This document shows positions 1 to 8,731 of a DNA stretch of 64,000 nucleotides, piece by piece; the stretch's first letter is position 1, and every line of letters starts with the position of its first letter. The notes beneath the pieces were generated by a model. It was given only the letters and a program-made list of their open reading frames with translations, was not told where the DNA came from and ran no database searches. The translations under genes were made by a program, and so were the position numbers. This DNA comes from Streptosporangium pseudovulgare (GTDB lineage: Bacteria > Actinomycetota > Actinomycetes > Streptosporangiales > Streptosporangiaceae). Location of the stretch: NCBI RefSeq assembly GCF_014648055.1, contig NZ_BMQJ01000001.1, positions 372,001 to 436,000 on the forward strand, in the 5' to 3' direction.

Positions 1-2
1 TC

Positions 3-410
3 GGCGGGCCGCTCGACGTGGCCTCCTACGTCCGGCTGCTGGAGGAGACCCTGCTCGGCGTCTGCGCCGACTTCGGGGTGCCCGCCGTACAGGTGCCGGG
101 GCGCAGCGGCGTCTGGGTGGCCGGCGACCCCTCGCACGGCCTGCCGGACCGCCGGGTCGGCGCGGTGGGCATCCGGGTGTCGCGGGGCGTGACGATGCAC
201 GGGTTCTCGCTCGACTGCGCCAACGACCCGAGCTGGTACAACCGGATCGTCCCGTGCGGGATCAGCGACGCCGGGGTGTCCTCCCTGTCGGCCGAGACCG
301 GCCGCCGGATCGTGGTGGACGAGGTCACGCCGTACGCCGAGAAGCGCCTGGCCGAGGCGCTCGGCGCGCGGGCCTTCGAGTTGTTCGAGGAGGACCTCTT
401 CCGCCCCTAG
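3..410 (+). CDS. lipB: LipB octanoyltransferase, 5'-truncated by the window edge
   Basis: Lipoyl(octanoyl) transferase moves the octanoyl group from octanoyl-ACP onto lipoyl domains of E2 subunits and GcvH, the first step of protein lipoylation. About 135 C-terminal residues are visible and the frame is open at the left edge. The family blocks [22 protein letters not shown] and [13 protein letters not shown] are present, including the catalytic Cys of PCGI. The residue that normally supplies the catalytic Lys (in the block like RKIAAIG) is here the second Arg of RRVGAVG, codon 153-155. It precedes lipA on the same strand, separated by 157 bp. Identity is secure from motifs and neighbour. Confidence 0.93.
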   Translation, partial: GGPLDVASYVRLLEETLLGVCADFGVPAVQVPGRSGVWVAGDPSHGLPDRRVGAVGIRVSRGVTMHGFSLDCANDPSWYNRIVPCGISDAGVSSLSAETGRRIVVDEVTPYAEKRLAEALGARAFELFEEDLFRP

Positions 411-554
411 GCGCGCCGGGGGCGGCTCGGGAGGCGGGGCCGGGGAACCCCGGACCGGGGGGCGGGGCCCGAGGGCCCGATCCGCCGCGCGGGGCGGGCG
501 GCGCGCCGCAGGTCGCCACGGGGTGCCGGGTGCGTCCGCTGTCCGCCGGGGACA

Positions 555-567
555 TAAGCTGAATGGC
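555..567 (+). promoter_or_regulatory. candidate -10 element for leaderless lipA transcript
   Basis: TAAGCT at 555-560 fits the actinobacterial -10 pattern TAnnnT and is followed by exactly seven bases before the GTG at 568. That spacing would place the transcription start at the start codon. I see no Shine-Dalgarno sequence before 568 and no good -35. Confidence 0.45.
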
Positions 568-1497
568 GTGACCGTTGCTCCTGAAGGCCGAAAGCTCCTC
601 CGCCTGGAGGTTCGCAACAGCCAGACCCCCATCGAGCGCAAGCCCCCGTGGATCAAGACCCGGCTGAAGACGGGCCCTGAGTACACCGAGCTGAAGTCGC
701 TGGTGAGACGCGAGGGTCTGCACACGGTTTGCGAAGAGGCCGGCTGTCCTAACATCTACGAGTGCTGGGAGGACCGCGAGGCCACGTTCCTCATCGGCGG
801 CGACCAGTGCACCCGGCGCTGCGACTTCTGCCAGATCGACACCGGCAAGCCCGCCGAGTACGACACCGACGAGCCGCGCAGGGTCGCCGAGTCGGTCCAG
901 CAGATGGGCCTGCGCTACGCCACCGTGACCGGCGTCGCCCGCGACGACCTGCCCGACGGCGGAGCGTGGCTGTACGCCGAGACCGCCCGGCAGATCCACG
1001 CGATGGTGCCCGGCTGCGGCGTCGAGCTGCTGGTGCCCGACTTCAACGGCGACCAGGCCCAGCTGGAGGAGGTCTTCTCCGCCCGGCCCGAGGTGTTCGC
1101 CCACAACATCGAGACCGTGCCGCGGATCTTCAAGCGCATCCGCCCCGCGTTCCGCTACGAGCGGTCCCTGGAAGTGATCACCAAGGCCCGGCGGGCCGGT
1201 CTGGTGACCAAGTCCAACCTGATCCTCGGCATGGGCGAGGAGCGCGAGGAGGTCCTGCAGGCCATGCGCGACCTCCACGAGGCCGGGTGCGACCTGCTGA
1301 CCGTCACCCAGTACCTCCGCCCCACCCCGCGCCACCACCCGGTGGACCGCTGGGTGAAGCCGGAGGAGTTCGTCGAGCTGCAGAAGGAGGCCGAGGCCAT
1401 CGGTTTCGCCGGGGTCCTGTCCGGCCCGCTGGTCCGCTCCTCCTACCGCGCCGGCCGTCTGTACCAGCAGGCCATCGAGGCCCGCCAGAACGCCTGA
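568..1497 (+). CDS. lipA: Lipoyl synthase LipA
   Basis: Radical-SAM enzyme inserting two sulfurs into octanoyl-lipoyl domains, completing lipoate made by LipB just upstream. The product is 309 residues. The auxiliary 4Fe-4S cluster motif C55-x4-C60-x5-C66 and the radical-SAM motif C81-x3-C85-x2-C88 are intact, and the C-terminal RSSYRAG supplies the serine ligand of the auxiliary cluster in this family. I start at GTG 568 because the conserved N-terminus ([15 protein letters not shown]) begins there; an upstream in-frame start at 523 would add an unconserved stretch. Cytoplasmic. The downstream DUF4191 gene has its own 175-bp gap. Confidence 0.97.
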   Translation: MTVAPEGRKLLRLEVRNSQTPIERKPPWIKTRLKTGPEYTELKSLVRREGLHTVCEEAGCPNIYECWEDREATFLIGGDQCTRRCDFCQIDTGKPAEYDTDEPRRVAESVQQMGLRYATVTGVARDDLPDGGAWLYAETARQIHAMVPGCGVELLVPDFNGDQAQLEEVFSARPEVFAHNIETVPRIFKRIRPAFRYERSLEVITKARRAGLVTKSNLILGMGEEREEVLQAMRDLHEAGCDLLTVTQYLRPTPRHHPVDRWVKPEEFVELQKEAEAIGFAGVLSGPLVRSSYRAGRLYQQAIEARQNA

Positions 1498-1672
1498 GGC
1501 CGTCGTACGGCCCGCCGTACCGCCGCGTGCCCGCGCCGCCGTACGGCTCCCGGCCGCGCCGCCGTGCGCCCGTGCCGCCGTGTGCTCACGGCGGCGCGGG
1601 CGGGGGCCGGACCGGTCGGCCACCAGGTCACGTTTTCATCTCTTGCCCACTCGATTTGTATCCTTCATAACT

Positions 1673-2353
1673 ATGGCGAAGAAGCCCGAAGACCAAGAGC
1701 GCCCGGGGCGCGTCAAGCAGCTCCGCATGATCGCTCAGATCATCAAGCAGGCCAACCCCAAGGGGATGCCGATCGTCTACGCGTCGGCGCTCGGCACGCT
1801 TGTGCTGTTCGTCGTGCTCGGTCTGGTCACGGGCTGGTTCTGGTACCTCCTCCTCATCGGGGTGATGGCGGCCCTCATCGTCGGGCTGGTCGTCTTCGGC
1901 CAGCTCGCCCAGCGGGCCCAGTACTCCATGCTGCAGGGCCAGCCGGGCGCCGCCGCGGCGATCCTGCAGAGCATGCGCGGCAACTGGGAGGTGACCCCGG
2001 CCGTCGCGGTCAACCGCGACCAGGACATCGTTCACCGCGTGGTCGGCTACCCCGGCATCGTCCTGGTCTCCGAGGGACCGGGCTCGCGGGTGCAGCGGAT
2101 GCTCGTCGCGGAGAAGAAGCGCGTCCAGCGGGTCGCGCTCGACGTCCCGGTCTACGACATCCAGTCCGGTGACGGCGAGGGGCAGATCCCGATCGCCAAG
2201 CTGCAGCGGCACCTGATGAAGCTGCCGCGCAACCTCAAGAAGCCCGCCGTCTACGAGGTCAACAACCGGCTGAAGGCGCTCCCGCAGACGCTGCCGATGC
2301 CCAAGGGCCCGCTGCCGCGCGGCGGCCGGATGCCCCGCCCGAAGATGCGCTGA
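1673..2353 (+). CDS. DUF4191 membrane protein
   Basis: A 226-residue protein with a charged N-terminus and two adjacent hydrophobic segments (about residues 36-60 and 62-83), followed by a soluble C-terminal domain and a Pro/Arg/Lys-rich tail. The composition and position directly after lipA match the actinobacterial DUF4191 family (Rv2219 lies in the same position in Mycobacterium). Function is unknown. ATG 1673 is chosen because the MAKKPED start is typical of the family and upstream in-frame sequence looks non-coding. No clear ribosome binding site precedes it. Confidence 0.85.
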   Translation: MAKKPEDQERPGRVKQLRMIAQIIKQANPKGMPIVYASALGTLVLFVVLGLVTGWFWYLLLIGVMAALIVGLVVFGQLAQRAQYSMLQGQPGAAAAILQSMRGNWEVTPAVAVNRDQDIVHRVVGYPGIVLVSEGPGSRVQRMLVAEKKRVQRVALDVPVYDIQSGDGEGQIPIAKLQRHLMKLPRNLKKPAVYEVNNRLKALPQTLPMPKGPLPRGGRMPRPKMR

Positions 2354-2368
2354 CGGGCCGGCCCGCCG

Positions 2369-3175
2369 ATGGACCTCGCAGGGGTGGCACGGCGCCGGGT
2401 GGACGCCGCCGGCACCTCCCGGGCCAACCGCGGCTGGTGGGACTCCGCCGCCGACGACTACCAGGCCGAGCACGGCGGTTTCCTGCGCGACGCGGGCTTC
2501 GTCTGGTGCCCGGAGGGCCTGGACGAGGCCGACGCGCGCCTGCTGGGCGACGTCGGGGGCAAGGACGTCCTGGAGATCGGCTGCGGTGCCGGGCAGTGCG
2601 GCCGGTGGCTGACCGCGCAGGGCGCCAGGGTCGCGGCCTTCGACCTGTCCTTCCGTCAGCTCCAGCACTCCCGCCGGATCGACCTGGGCGGTGGCGGCGG
2701 CGAGCCGCTGCCGGTGGTCCAGGCCGACGCCGAGGCCATGCCGTTCGCCGGGGAGTCGTTTGACCTGGCGTGTTCGGCGTACGGCGCGCTGCCGTTCGTC
2801 GCCGACGCCGGGGCGGTGCTCCGCGAGGCCCGCCGGGTGCTGCGTCCCGGGGGGCGCCTGGTCTTCTCGGTCAGCCACCCGATCCGCTGGGCCTTCCCCG
2901 ACGACCCGGGCCCGCGCGGCCTGACCGCCGACCGGTCCTACTTCGACCGCTCCCCGTACGTGGAGGTCGGCGACGACGGGCGGCCGTCCTACGTCGAGCA
3001 CCACCGCACGCTGGCCGACTGGGTCGGGCACGTCGTCGCCTCCGGGCTGGTCCTGGAGGGGCTGGTGGAGCCGGAGTGGCCGGACGGCCACGAGCGCGAG
3101 TGGGGCGGCTGGAGCCCGTTGCGCGGCCGCCATCTGCCGGGCACCGCGATCTTCAGCTGCGCCCGGCCCGCCTGA
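2369..3175 (+). CDS. Class I SAM-dependent methyltransferase
   Basis: A 268-residue Rossmann-fold methyltransferase. Motif I is [15 protein letters not shown] (about residues 66-80), with an acidic residue at the end of beta-2 (VAAFDLS) and a motif II-like block ([13 protein letters not shown]) followed by [10 protein letters not shown]. The [14 protein letters not shown] segment near the N-terminus is typical of this group. The gene begins 15 bp after the DUF4191 stop, so the two are probably cotranscribed. The substrate cannot be read from sequence; the UbiE/Coq5-like small-molecule methyltransferases are the nearest general group. Confidence 0.85.
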   Translation: MDLAGVARRRVDAAGTSRANRGWWDSAADDYQAEHGGFLRDAGFVWCPEGLDEADARLLGDVGGKDVLEIGCGAGQCGRWLTAQGARVAAFDLSFRQLQHSRRIDLGGGGGEPLPVVQADAEAMPFAGESFDLACSAYGALPFVADAGAVLREARRVLRPGGRLVFSVSHPIRWAFPDDPGPRGLTADRSYFDRSPYVEVGDDGRPSYVEHHRTLADWVGHVVASGLVLEGLVEPEWPDGHEREWGGWSPLRGRHLPGTAIFSCARPA

Positions 3176-3216
3176 CCGCCGCTCCGCACCCTGGTCGCGG
3201 GTCTCGGTCGCGGAGC

Positions 3217-3678
3217 TCAGATGCGCACGACCACGGTGCCGGCCGCGCGGTCGTGCAGGCCGCGCTGGTCGCGGTCCCAGATCAGGGCCGGTACGGCCAG
3301 GCAGAGCAGCACCGTCCGCACCACCACGGAGAGGAAGGGCGGCCGTCCGCCGCCGAGCGCGGCGACCCGGATGCCGAGCAGGCGCATGCCGAAGGTCGTG
3401 CCGATCGTGCCGACCAGCAGGATGTACTCGGCCGCCAGGACCAGGAGCGGGACCCAGCTCCCCTGGGTGGGGTCGATCCGCAGCAGCCCCTGGGTGATGG
3501 CCCAGGCGCAGATCAGCCAGTCGATCACCAGCGCGCCGAGCCTGCGGCCGAACCCCGCGACCGACCCGCTGCCGTGCTCGGGCAGGCCGAGCCGTTCCCC
3601 CGGGTAACCGAGGTCGACTCCTGCCGATCGGACGCCGCCGAGCCACGTCTGGGTCCAGCGGGGTTGCCTGCTGCTCAT
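3217..3678 (-). CDS. RDD family membrane protein
   Basis: A 153-residue membrane protein with three hydrophobic segments, near residues 50-65, 75-95 and 115-135. The block [19 protein letters not shown] resembles the RDD-domain start and the C-terminal [16 protein letters not shown] is the typical RDD end. ATG 3678 gives the expected length; a longer frame to 3810 would run into the glnA upstream region. The gene is divergent from glnA and convergent with the methyltransferase. An RDD-type membrane protein beside glnA also occurs in Mycobacterium (Rv2219A). No transport substrate can be inferred. Confidence 0.85.
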   Translation of the reverse strand: MSSRQPRWTQTWLGGVRSAGVDLGYPGERLGLPEHGSGSVAGFGRRLGALVIDWLICAWAITQGLLRIDPTQGSWVPLLVLAAEYILLVGTIGTTFGMRLLGIRVAALGGGRPPFLSVVVRTVLLCLAVPALIWDRDQRGLHDRAAGTVVVRI

Positions 3679-3850
3679 GCCCCAACGGTATCCGCCCGTG
3701 CCGCCGCCCCCGAATCCGCCCGCGCCGGTTACCGGGACCGTACGGGCGGGGGCGGACAGGAGTCGGCGACTGGACGTGAAACTCCGGCAAAAGTCGATGT
3801 ATCGGCGCAACCGGACGTGTCCGGGCGACTACCGTGGACGGAGGTCGTGC

Positions 3851-3888
3851 TTAACATGAGTGAAACAGTCGAGACACGGGGTGGTAAC
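3851..3888 (+). promoter_or_regulatory. GlnR operator upstream of glnA
   Basis: Four pentamers with exactly six bases between each: TTAAC (3851), GAAAC (3862), GACAC (3873) and GTAAC (3884). This is the arrangement of the actinobacterial GlnR box, gTnAC-n6-GaAAC repeated twice. A possible -10 hexamer TACGTT lies at 3899-3904, so the boxes would centre near -41, an activator position. GlnR is the nitrogen regulator that activates glnA in Streptomyces and Mycobacterium; binding here is inferred. Confidence 0.75.
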
Positions 3889-3928
3889 GGCGCAGTCCTA
3901 CGTTCGGCACTGTCAGCCCGTGTCCCTT

Positions 3929-3934
3929 GGGAGG
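3929..3934 (+). promoter_or_regulatory. glnA ribosome binding site
   Basis: GGGAGG five bases before GTG 3940 decides the glnA start; the frame is open far upstream but the sequence there is intergenic. Confidence 0.7.
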
Positions 3935-3939
3935 TTCGC

Positions 3940-5364
3940 GTGTTCAACTCCGCCGACGACGTCCTGAATTTCATCAGGGACGAAGGCGTGCAGTTCGTCG
4001 ACGTCAGGTTCACCGACCTGCCGGGGACGACGCATCACTTCACCTTCCCCGCGGAGAACTTCGGGGCCGGCGTCTTCACCGACGGTCTGATGTTCGACGG
4101 CTCGTCCATCCGCGGCTTCCAGGCCATCCACGAGTCGGACATGCTGCTGCTGCCCGACCCGTCCACCGCGGTCCTGGACCCCTTCCGGCAGCACAAGACG
4201 CTCAACATCAACTTCTTCGTGCACGACCCGCTGACGGGCGAGGCCTACAGCCGCGACCCGCGCAACGTGGCCCGCAAGGCGGAGGAGTATCTCAAGGGCA
4301 CCGGCATCGCCGACACGGTCTACTTCGGCCCCGAGGCCGAGTTCTACATCTTCGACGACGTGCGGTTCGAGACCAGCGCCCACTCGAGCTTCTACCACAT
4401 CGACTCCATCGAGGGCGCCTGGAACACCGGCAAGGCCCAGGACGGCGGCAACCTCGGCTACAAGCCGCGCTTCAAGGGCGGCTACTTCCCGGTGCCGCCG
4501 ATGGACCACTTCACCGACCTGCGCTCGGAAATGGTGCGCCGCCTCATCGACGCCGGCGTCGAGGTGGAGATGCAGCACCACGAGGTCGGCACCGCCGGCC
4601 AGGCGGAGATCGACTTCCGCTTCAACACGCTGCTCAAGTCCGCCGACACGATGATGCTGTACAAGTACATCGTCAAGAGCACGGCGCAGGAGTACGGCCA
4701 CACGGTCACGTTCATGCCCAAGCCGATCTTCGGGGACAACGGCTCCGGCATGCACTGCCACCAGTCGCTGTGGAAGGACGGCGAGCCGCTGTTCTACGAC
4801 GAGGTGGGCTACGCCGGCCTGTCGGACACCGCCCGCTACTACATCGGCGGCCTGCTCAGGCACGCCCCGTCGCTGCTGGCCTTCACCAACCCGACGATCA
4901 ACTCCTACCACCGCCTGGTCCCGGGCTACGAGGCGCCGGTCAACCTGGTCTACTCCCAGCGCAACCGCTCGGCGTGCATCCGCATCCCGATCACCGGGTC
5001 CAACCCCAAGGCCAAGCGCATCGAGTTCCGCGTGCCGGACCCGTCCTGCAACCCGTACTTCGCCTTCGCCGCCCAGCTCATGGCCGGCATCGACGGCATC
5101 CGTAACAAGATCGAGCCGGCCGAGCCGGTCGACAAGGACCTGTACGAGCTTCCTCCGGAGGAGGCCCGTGACATCCCGCAGGTGCCGGGCTCGCTGCCGG
5201 AGGTGCTGGCCGCGCTGGAGGCCGACCACGAGTACCTGCTGGAGGGCGGCGTGTTCACGCCGGACCTGATCGAGACCTGGATCTCCTACAAGCGCGAGAA
5301 CGAGATCGACCCGCTGCGTCTGCGCCCGCACCCGCACGAGTTCGAGCTGTACTACGACGTCTGA
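3940..5364 (+). CDS. glnA: Type I glutamine synthetase GlnA
   Basis: Converts glutamate and ammonia to glutamine with ATP; the primary ammonium-assimilating enzyme, a cytoplasmic dodecamer. The 474-residue product has the beta-grasp block FDGSSIRGF, the metal and substrate blocks ([25 protein letters not shown]), [14 protein letters not shown], the [17 protein letters not shown] glutamate/ATP segment and the [17 protein letters not shown] loop. Tyr402 in [10 protein letters not shown] is the canonical adenylylation site, which GlnE encoded at 8.7-11.8 kb would modify. Transcription is likely controlled by the GlnR operator at 3851-3888. Two hairpins follow the stop codon. Confidence 0.98.
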   Translation: MFNSADDVLNFIRDEGVQFVDVRFTDLPGTTHHFTFPAENFGAGVFTDGLMFDGSSIRGFQAIHESDMLLLPDPSTAVLDPFRQHKTLNINFFVHDPLTGEAYSRDPRNVARKAEEYLKGTGIADTVYFGPEAEFYIFDDVRFETSAHSSFYHIDSIEGAWNTGKAQDGGNLGYKPRFKGGYFPVPPMDHFTDLRSEMVRRLIDAGVEVEMQHHEVGTAGQAEIDFRFNTLLKSADTMMLYKYIVKSTAQEYGHTVTFMPKPIFGDNGSGMHCHQSLWKDGEPLFYDEVGYAGLSDTARYYIGGLLRHAPSLLAFTNPTINSYHRLVPGYEAPVNLVYSQRNRSACIRIPITGSNPKAKRIEFRVPDPSCNPYFAFAAQLMAGIDGIRNKIEPAEPVDKDLYELPPEEARDIPQVPGSLPEVLAALEADHEYLLEGGVFTPDLIETWISYKRENEIDPLRLRPHPHEFELYYDV

Positions 5365-5370
5365 CCGGTC

Positions 5371-5420
5371 ACCGCGCGGCCGGCCTCGCGAGGAGTGACG
5401 CGAGGCCGGCGCCGCGCGGT
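5371..5420 (+). terminator. first hairpin after glnA
   Basis: Arms 5371-5390 and 5399-5420 pair almost perfectly, with two extra bases on the 3' side and a short loop. It begins seven bases after the glnA stop and has no U-tract. Confidence 0.5.
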
Positions 5421-5433
5421 CGTGGAATCGAAG

Positions 5434-5468
5434 AGCCCGTGGCAAGGCCGTGTGCCTTGCCACGGGCT
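5434..5468 (+). terminator. second hairpin after glnA, intrinsic terminator
   Basis: A perfect 15-bp stem (5434-5448 with 5454-5468) and a five-base loop, followed by a short TTT run. Together with the preceding hairpin it forms a tandem terminator isolating glnA from the NlpC/P60 gene. Confidence 0.75.
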
Positions 5469-5478
5469 TTCCGTTCTC

Positions 5479-5559
5479 TCCCCCGCTCCCGCCGATCCCC
5501 TCCCCGCTCCCGATGGCTCCTCCCCGCTCCCGCCGATCTCCCCGCTCCCGATGGCTCCT
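5479..5559. repeat. imperfect tandem duplication of about 40 bp
   Basis: A C-rich unit containing CCGCTCCCGCCGATC then CCCGCTCCCGATGGCTCCT occurs twice in a row, in the gap between the glnA terminator and the NlpC/P60 gene. It is non-coding and probably a slippage product. Confidence 0.7.
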
Positions 5560-5650
5560 CCCGGTTCGGGCGGGTCGGTGAAAGGGACGATCGAGCGCGA
5601 CTGGCGAGTGGATTAGGCAGAATTGACCTGACTTGCGCCGAGGAGCGGGG

Positions 5651-6436
5651 GTGAGCGGGATGGCGCGGATCTCGCGGAACGACCCGGACGGCCGGGCCGC
5701 GGTGGACACGGCGCGGCCCGGAGGCGGCACCGGACGCCGCGATCCGGCGGCCTTGGCGGACCCGACGGCCGCAGGCGGCCCGGACCGGCGCCGCAGGCGG
5801 GCGGTCGCGGCCGTGCTCGCGGGGGTCCTGGCGCTCACCAGCGGTTCCGCGCCTCTCCTGCCGGCCGCCCTGAACCGGGTGACGTCCATCGCCTTCTCGA
5901 TCGAGGCCGGGGGCCACCGGCCGGGCTGGTCCGGCGGGTCGATCCCCTACTCCTGGGGCGGCGGCCACGACGCCGCGCCCGGCCCCTCCTACGGCACCTG
6001 CCAGGGCTACACCGGCCGGATCCGGCCCTGCCCGGCCACCACGACCCTGGGCCTCGACTGCTCCGGGCTGGCCAGGTGGGTCTACCACCTGGCCTACGGC
6101 CGCGACGTCCTGGGGCCGGGCAACACCGACGACCACGTCAGACGGCTCACCCGGGTGCCGGCCGACCAGGCCCGCCCCGGTGACCTGGTGTTCTACGGCA
6201 AGGTCGGCAAGCGTACGGTGAAGACGCACCACGTCGGCATCTACGTCGGCGGGGGTGAGATGGTGAACGCGCTGCGGACCGGCACCGAGGTGCGGATCGA
6301 CCCGGTCACCGCCGTCAAGGGCCTCGCCGGCTACTTCCGCTACCTGCCCCCCTTGGGGCCCGAGGCGACCCCCCGGATCGGCGCCGTGGACCGTCCCGCC
6401 CTCCGTGACCGTCCGGGCGCCTTCCCGCTACGGTGA
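5651..6436 (+). CDS. NlpC/P60 family secreted cell-wall hydrolase
   Basis: A 261-residue protein of the family that cleaves peptidoglycan stem peptides. A long Arg-rich N-terminus (RRRRRA near residue 50) precedes a hydrophobic stretch ending AAL, suggesting export or membrane anchoring. The catalytic block LGLDCSGLARWVYHL carries the Cys; KTHHVGIYVGGGEMVNA carries the His. GTG 5651 is chosen because GAGGAG ends five bases upstream; ATG 5660 is an alternative. The N-terminal half before the catalytic domain (PYSWGGGHDAAPGPSYG) matches the usual NlpC entry block. It is probably monocistronic. Confidence 0.85.
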   Translation: MSGMARISRNDPDGRAAVDTARPGGGTGRRDPAALADPTAAGGPDRRRRRAVAAVLAGVLALTSGSAPLLPAALNRVTSIAFSIEAGGHRPGWSGGSIPYSWGGGHDAAPGPSYGTCQGYTGRIRPCPATTTLGLDCSGLARWVYHLAYGRDVLGPGNTDDHVRRLTRVPADQARPGDLVFYGKVGKRTVKTHHVGIYVGGGEMVNALRTGTEVRIDPVTAVKGLAGYFRYLPPLGPEATPRIGAVDRPALRDRPGAFPLR

Positions 6437-6467
6437 GGATCCCGCGAAGATGATCTCAGGAGTCCCC

Positions 6468-7424
6468 ATGCGCCTCGGCGTCATGTTCGACCGCGACCTC
6501 CCCCCGGAGTCGCTCGTTCCCTTCTGCCGCCACCTCGACGCCACGGAGGTGGACGACGTCTGGGTGGTCGAGGACCTCGGCTGGACGGGGGCCATCTCGT
6601 CGGCCGCCACCGCGCTCGCCGTGACCGGGCGGATCCGGGTCGGCATCGGGATCACCCCGGCCCCGCTGCGCAACCCGGTCCTGCTGGCCATGGAGCTGGG
6701 CAACCTGGCGCGCATGCATCCGAACCGGCTCGCCGCCGGGATCGGCCACGGCGTCCAGGACTGGATGCGGCGGGCGGGCGCGGCCGTGCCCTCGCCGCTG
6801 ACGCTGCTGGAGGAGACCGTCCTGGCGGTCCGGGCGCTGCTGCGCGGCGAGACGGTCACCACGCGGGGCCGGGCCGTACGGCTCGACGGGATGCGGCTGG
6901 TGCATCCGCCGGCTGTACCGCCGCCGGTGCTCGCCGGGGTGATGGGGCCGCGCTCGCTGGAGCTGTCCGGGCGGGTGGCGCAGGGGACGATCCTGCCGGA
7001 GGGGTTCGGCCCCGAGCGGATCGCCGGGGCCCGCGAGCTGATCGGCGCCGGCGGGCGCGGACCGGCGCTCCCCGCCCCGGGCGGCGGCGGGCGGGCCGCC
7101 GGCGGCGGTCCGGACGGCGAGCGCGGCCCGGACGGCGGTGACCGCCCGGACGGCGGCCACGAGGTGGCGGTGTTCACCCACCTGTACGTCGGCGACGACC
7201 CCGCGCGGGTCCGCGAGGCCGTCCGGCCCTCCGCCGAGGAGACGGCGTCGTTCCTGGGCATCGCCCCGGACGAGGCGCCGATGGCCGCGGGCACGGCGAA
7301 GGAGGCGGCCGAGCACGTCAGGGCGCTGTGGGCGGCGGGGGCCGGCACGGTGGTGCTCCGCCCGATCGGCGACGACCCCCTGGTCCACGTGGACCGGATC
7401 CTGGCGGCGCTGCGCGACGGCTGA
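6468..7424 (+). CDS. Luciferase-like F420-dependent oxidoreductase
   Basis: A 318-residue member of the LLM (bacterial luciferase-like monooxygenase) class, which usually uses F420H2 in actinomycetes. Visible features are the beta-strand start MRLGVMFDRDLPPE, the VEDLGWTGAISSAATALA and RIRVGIGITPAPLRNP blocks, and the conserved AAGIGHGVQDWMRRAG region. An unusual Gly/Asp-rich loop (about residues 200-230) interrupts the C-terminal part. AGGAG ends five bases before ATG 6468; ATG 6450 is possible. The substrate is unknown. An F420:NADP oxidoreductase is also encoded, at 49.5 kb. Confidence 0.8.
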   Translation: MRLGVMFDRDLPPESLVPFCRHLDATEVDDVWVVEDLGWTGAISSAATALAVTGRIRVGIGITPAPLRNPVLLAMELGNLARMHPNRLAAGIGHGVQDWMRRAGAAVPSPLTLLEETVLAVRALLRGETVTTRGRAVRLDGMRLVHPPAVPPPVLAGVMGPRSLELSGRVAQGTILPEGFGPERIAGARELIGAGGRGPALPAPGGGGRAAGGGPDGERGPDGGDRPDGGHEVAVFTHLYVGDDPARVREAVRPSAEETASFLGIAPDEAPMAAGTAKEAAEHVRALWAAGAGTVVLRPIGDDPLVHVDRILAALRDG

Positions 7425-7524
7425 CCCCGCCCGGCGCGGAGACACCACGGGGACGGCCGCCGGAACCGCGGGGGACCGTCCCGGGCCGCCGCGCCGTCCC
7501 GGGCCGCCGTAGCCGTACCGGGCC

Positions 7525-8571
7525 CTATCCGGAGCGGCGGCCGCGCAGGCCGGTCAGGCGGCGCAGGACGTCCCACCAGAAGGACGCGCCGAACAGCAGG
7601 GCGACCACGGTGATCAGGTATCCGGGCCAGTGGCCGGGGCTGATCAGCCGGTCCCACCACGAGGCGCCGTTCCAGTTGAAAGAGGGGTCGCGCTCGCCGT
7701 CCGGGGGGATCGTCACGCTCACCAGGGAGTGGTCGAAGATCTTGACCAGCGCCGGCGAGCTGAACGCCTCGGTCACGCAGTCGTACGGCTCGGCGGTGCC
7801 GGACACGGCGCACTTCTCCCGCAGCGCCGCGAGGCCCTCGCCGCCGCCTCCGGCTATGGCGGCCACCCCGGCCCGGTAGGCGTTGTCGCGCAGCAGGGTC
7901 TTGCCGTACTCCAGGGAGTCCATGCCGAACACCAGCGTCAGCGCCAGCGCGAGGGCGAAGATCACCCACTTGACGTAGCGGCGGTACAGCCCGGACAGCC
8001 GTTCCATCTCGCCGTCGAACCAGCTCTCCACGCCCTTGCGGAACCGGCCGAGGTCGCGCTGGGCGCTCTCCCAGACGCCCCGCAGGTGGCCGGCCAGTGG
8101 GCTGCCGATGGCCTCCAGCTTGGCGAGCAGGCCCTCGACCCCGCCCTCCTCGGCGGCGACCAGCTCCATCACCGCCCCGGAGAACCGCTCGGGCGGGATG
8201 TCCGAGATGCTGGTCCGCGCGCCCTTGGGGTGGTCGATCTCACGCAGCCGCTCGTACAGACGCTCGGTCATGTCCACCCGCGGGGCGGGCACCGGCTCGA
8301 CGACCGGCGGCGCGGGCTCCGCCTCGTGGCGGGGGCGCGGGTCGGCGCCGGAGAACGGCAGCCGGGCGAAGACGTCCGTCACCTTCGCCGGAACCCACGA
8401 CCGGCCGTCCCCCCGGCCGCCGTCCAGGGTGTCACGGAGGTAGGCCCAGAGGAACTTGCTACGGATGCCGAACAGCCGGACGAGGGCCTCGTTGGCCCCG
8501 CTCACCATGAGCGAGAGGAACAGGAAGGCAAGCACCAGGCCGATGGCCAGGTCGATGTACACCGATATCAA
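7525..8571 (-). CDS. Uncharacterised three-helix membrane protein
   Basis: No function is recognised. The 348-residue product has an N-terminal membrane segment (YIDLAIGLVLAFLFLSLM, then SGANEAL), a cytoplasmic or periplasmic middle with Pro-rich linker and helical region, a second membrane segment around residues 206-222, and a C-terminal one (GYLITVVALLFGASFWWDVL). The conserved-looking ends recall a widespread family of membrane proteins with an NE motif after helix 1 and GxPFWFD near helix 3; this is from memory. The start is uncertain: TTG 8571 or GTG 8562. It is convergent with the LLM gene. Confidence 0.7.
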   Translation of the reverse strand: MISVYIDLAIGLVLAFLFLSLMVSGANEALVRLFGIRSKFLWAYLRDTLDGGRGDGRSWVPAKVTDVFARLPFSGADPRPRHEAEPAPPVVEPVPAPRVDMTERLYERLREIDHPKGARTSISDIPPERFSGAVMELVAAEEGGVEGLLAKLEAIGSPLAGHLRGVWESAQRDLGRFRKGVESWFDGEMERLSGLYRRYVKWVIFALALALTLVFGMDSLEYGKTLLRDNAYRAGVAAIAGGGGEGLAALREKCAVSGTAEPYDCVTEAFSSPALVKIFDHSLVSVTIPPDGERDPSFNWNGASWWDRLISPGHWPGYLITVVALLFGASFWWDVLRRLTGLRGRRSG

Positions 8572-8673
8572 TGTGGATCACCCGCACCGTTGATACACGT
8601 CCGTCCCATCGGGCGCAACGGGATCGGCGAAAGAGACGGGGACGACCCGGAGCGGCCACAGCGAACCCTCGCA

Positions 8674-8690
8674 CCGGGACACCGTCCCGG
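8674..8690 (-). terminator. small hairpin downstream of glnE
   Basis: CCGGGAC-acc-GTCCCGG forms a 7-bp stem with a 3-base loop, 42 bases past the glnE stop. It lacks a U-tract, as is usual at this GC content. The same 160-bp gap must hold the promoter for the downstream membrane protein. Confidence 0.4.
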
Positions 8691-8731
8691 AGCGGCCCGC
8701 GGACCGGGATCATGGAGGCCGGCGGCGTCGG

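Noticed and set aside
1643..1672. TTGCCC ... CATAAC promoter before the DUF4191 gene
   Set aside because: The start site implied would lie inside the gene, so the pair is probably chance.
3913..5889. Minus-strand frame opposite glnA
   Set aside because: Same shadow effect; glnA is unambiguous.
7450..7482. GGGACGG/CCGTCCC hairpin between the LLM gene and the membrane protein
   Set aside because: Only 7 bp with a 19-base loop; too weak to call a terminator at this GC content.
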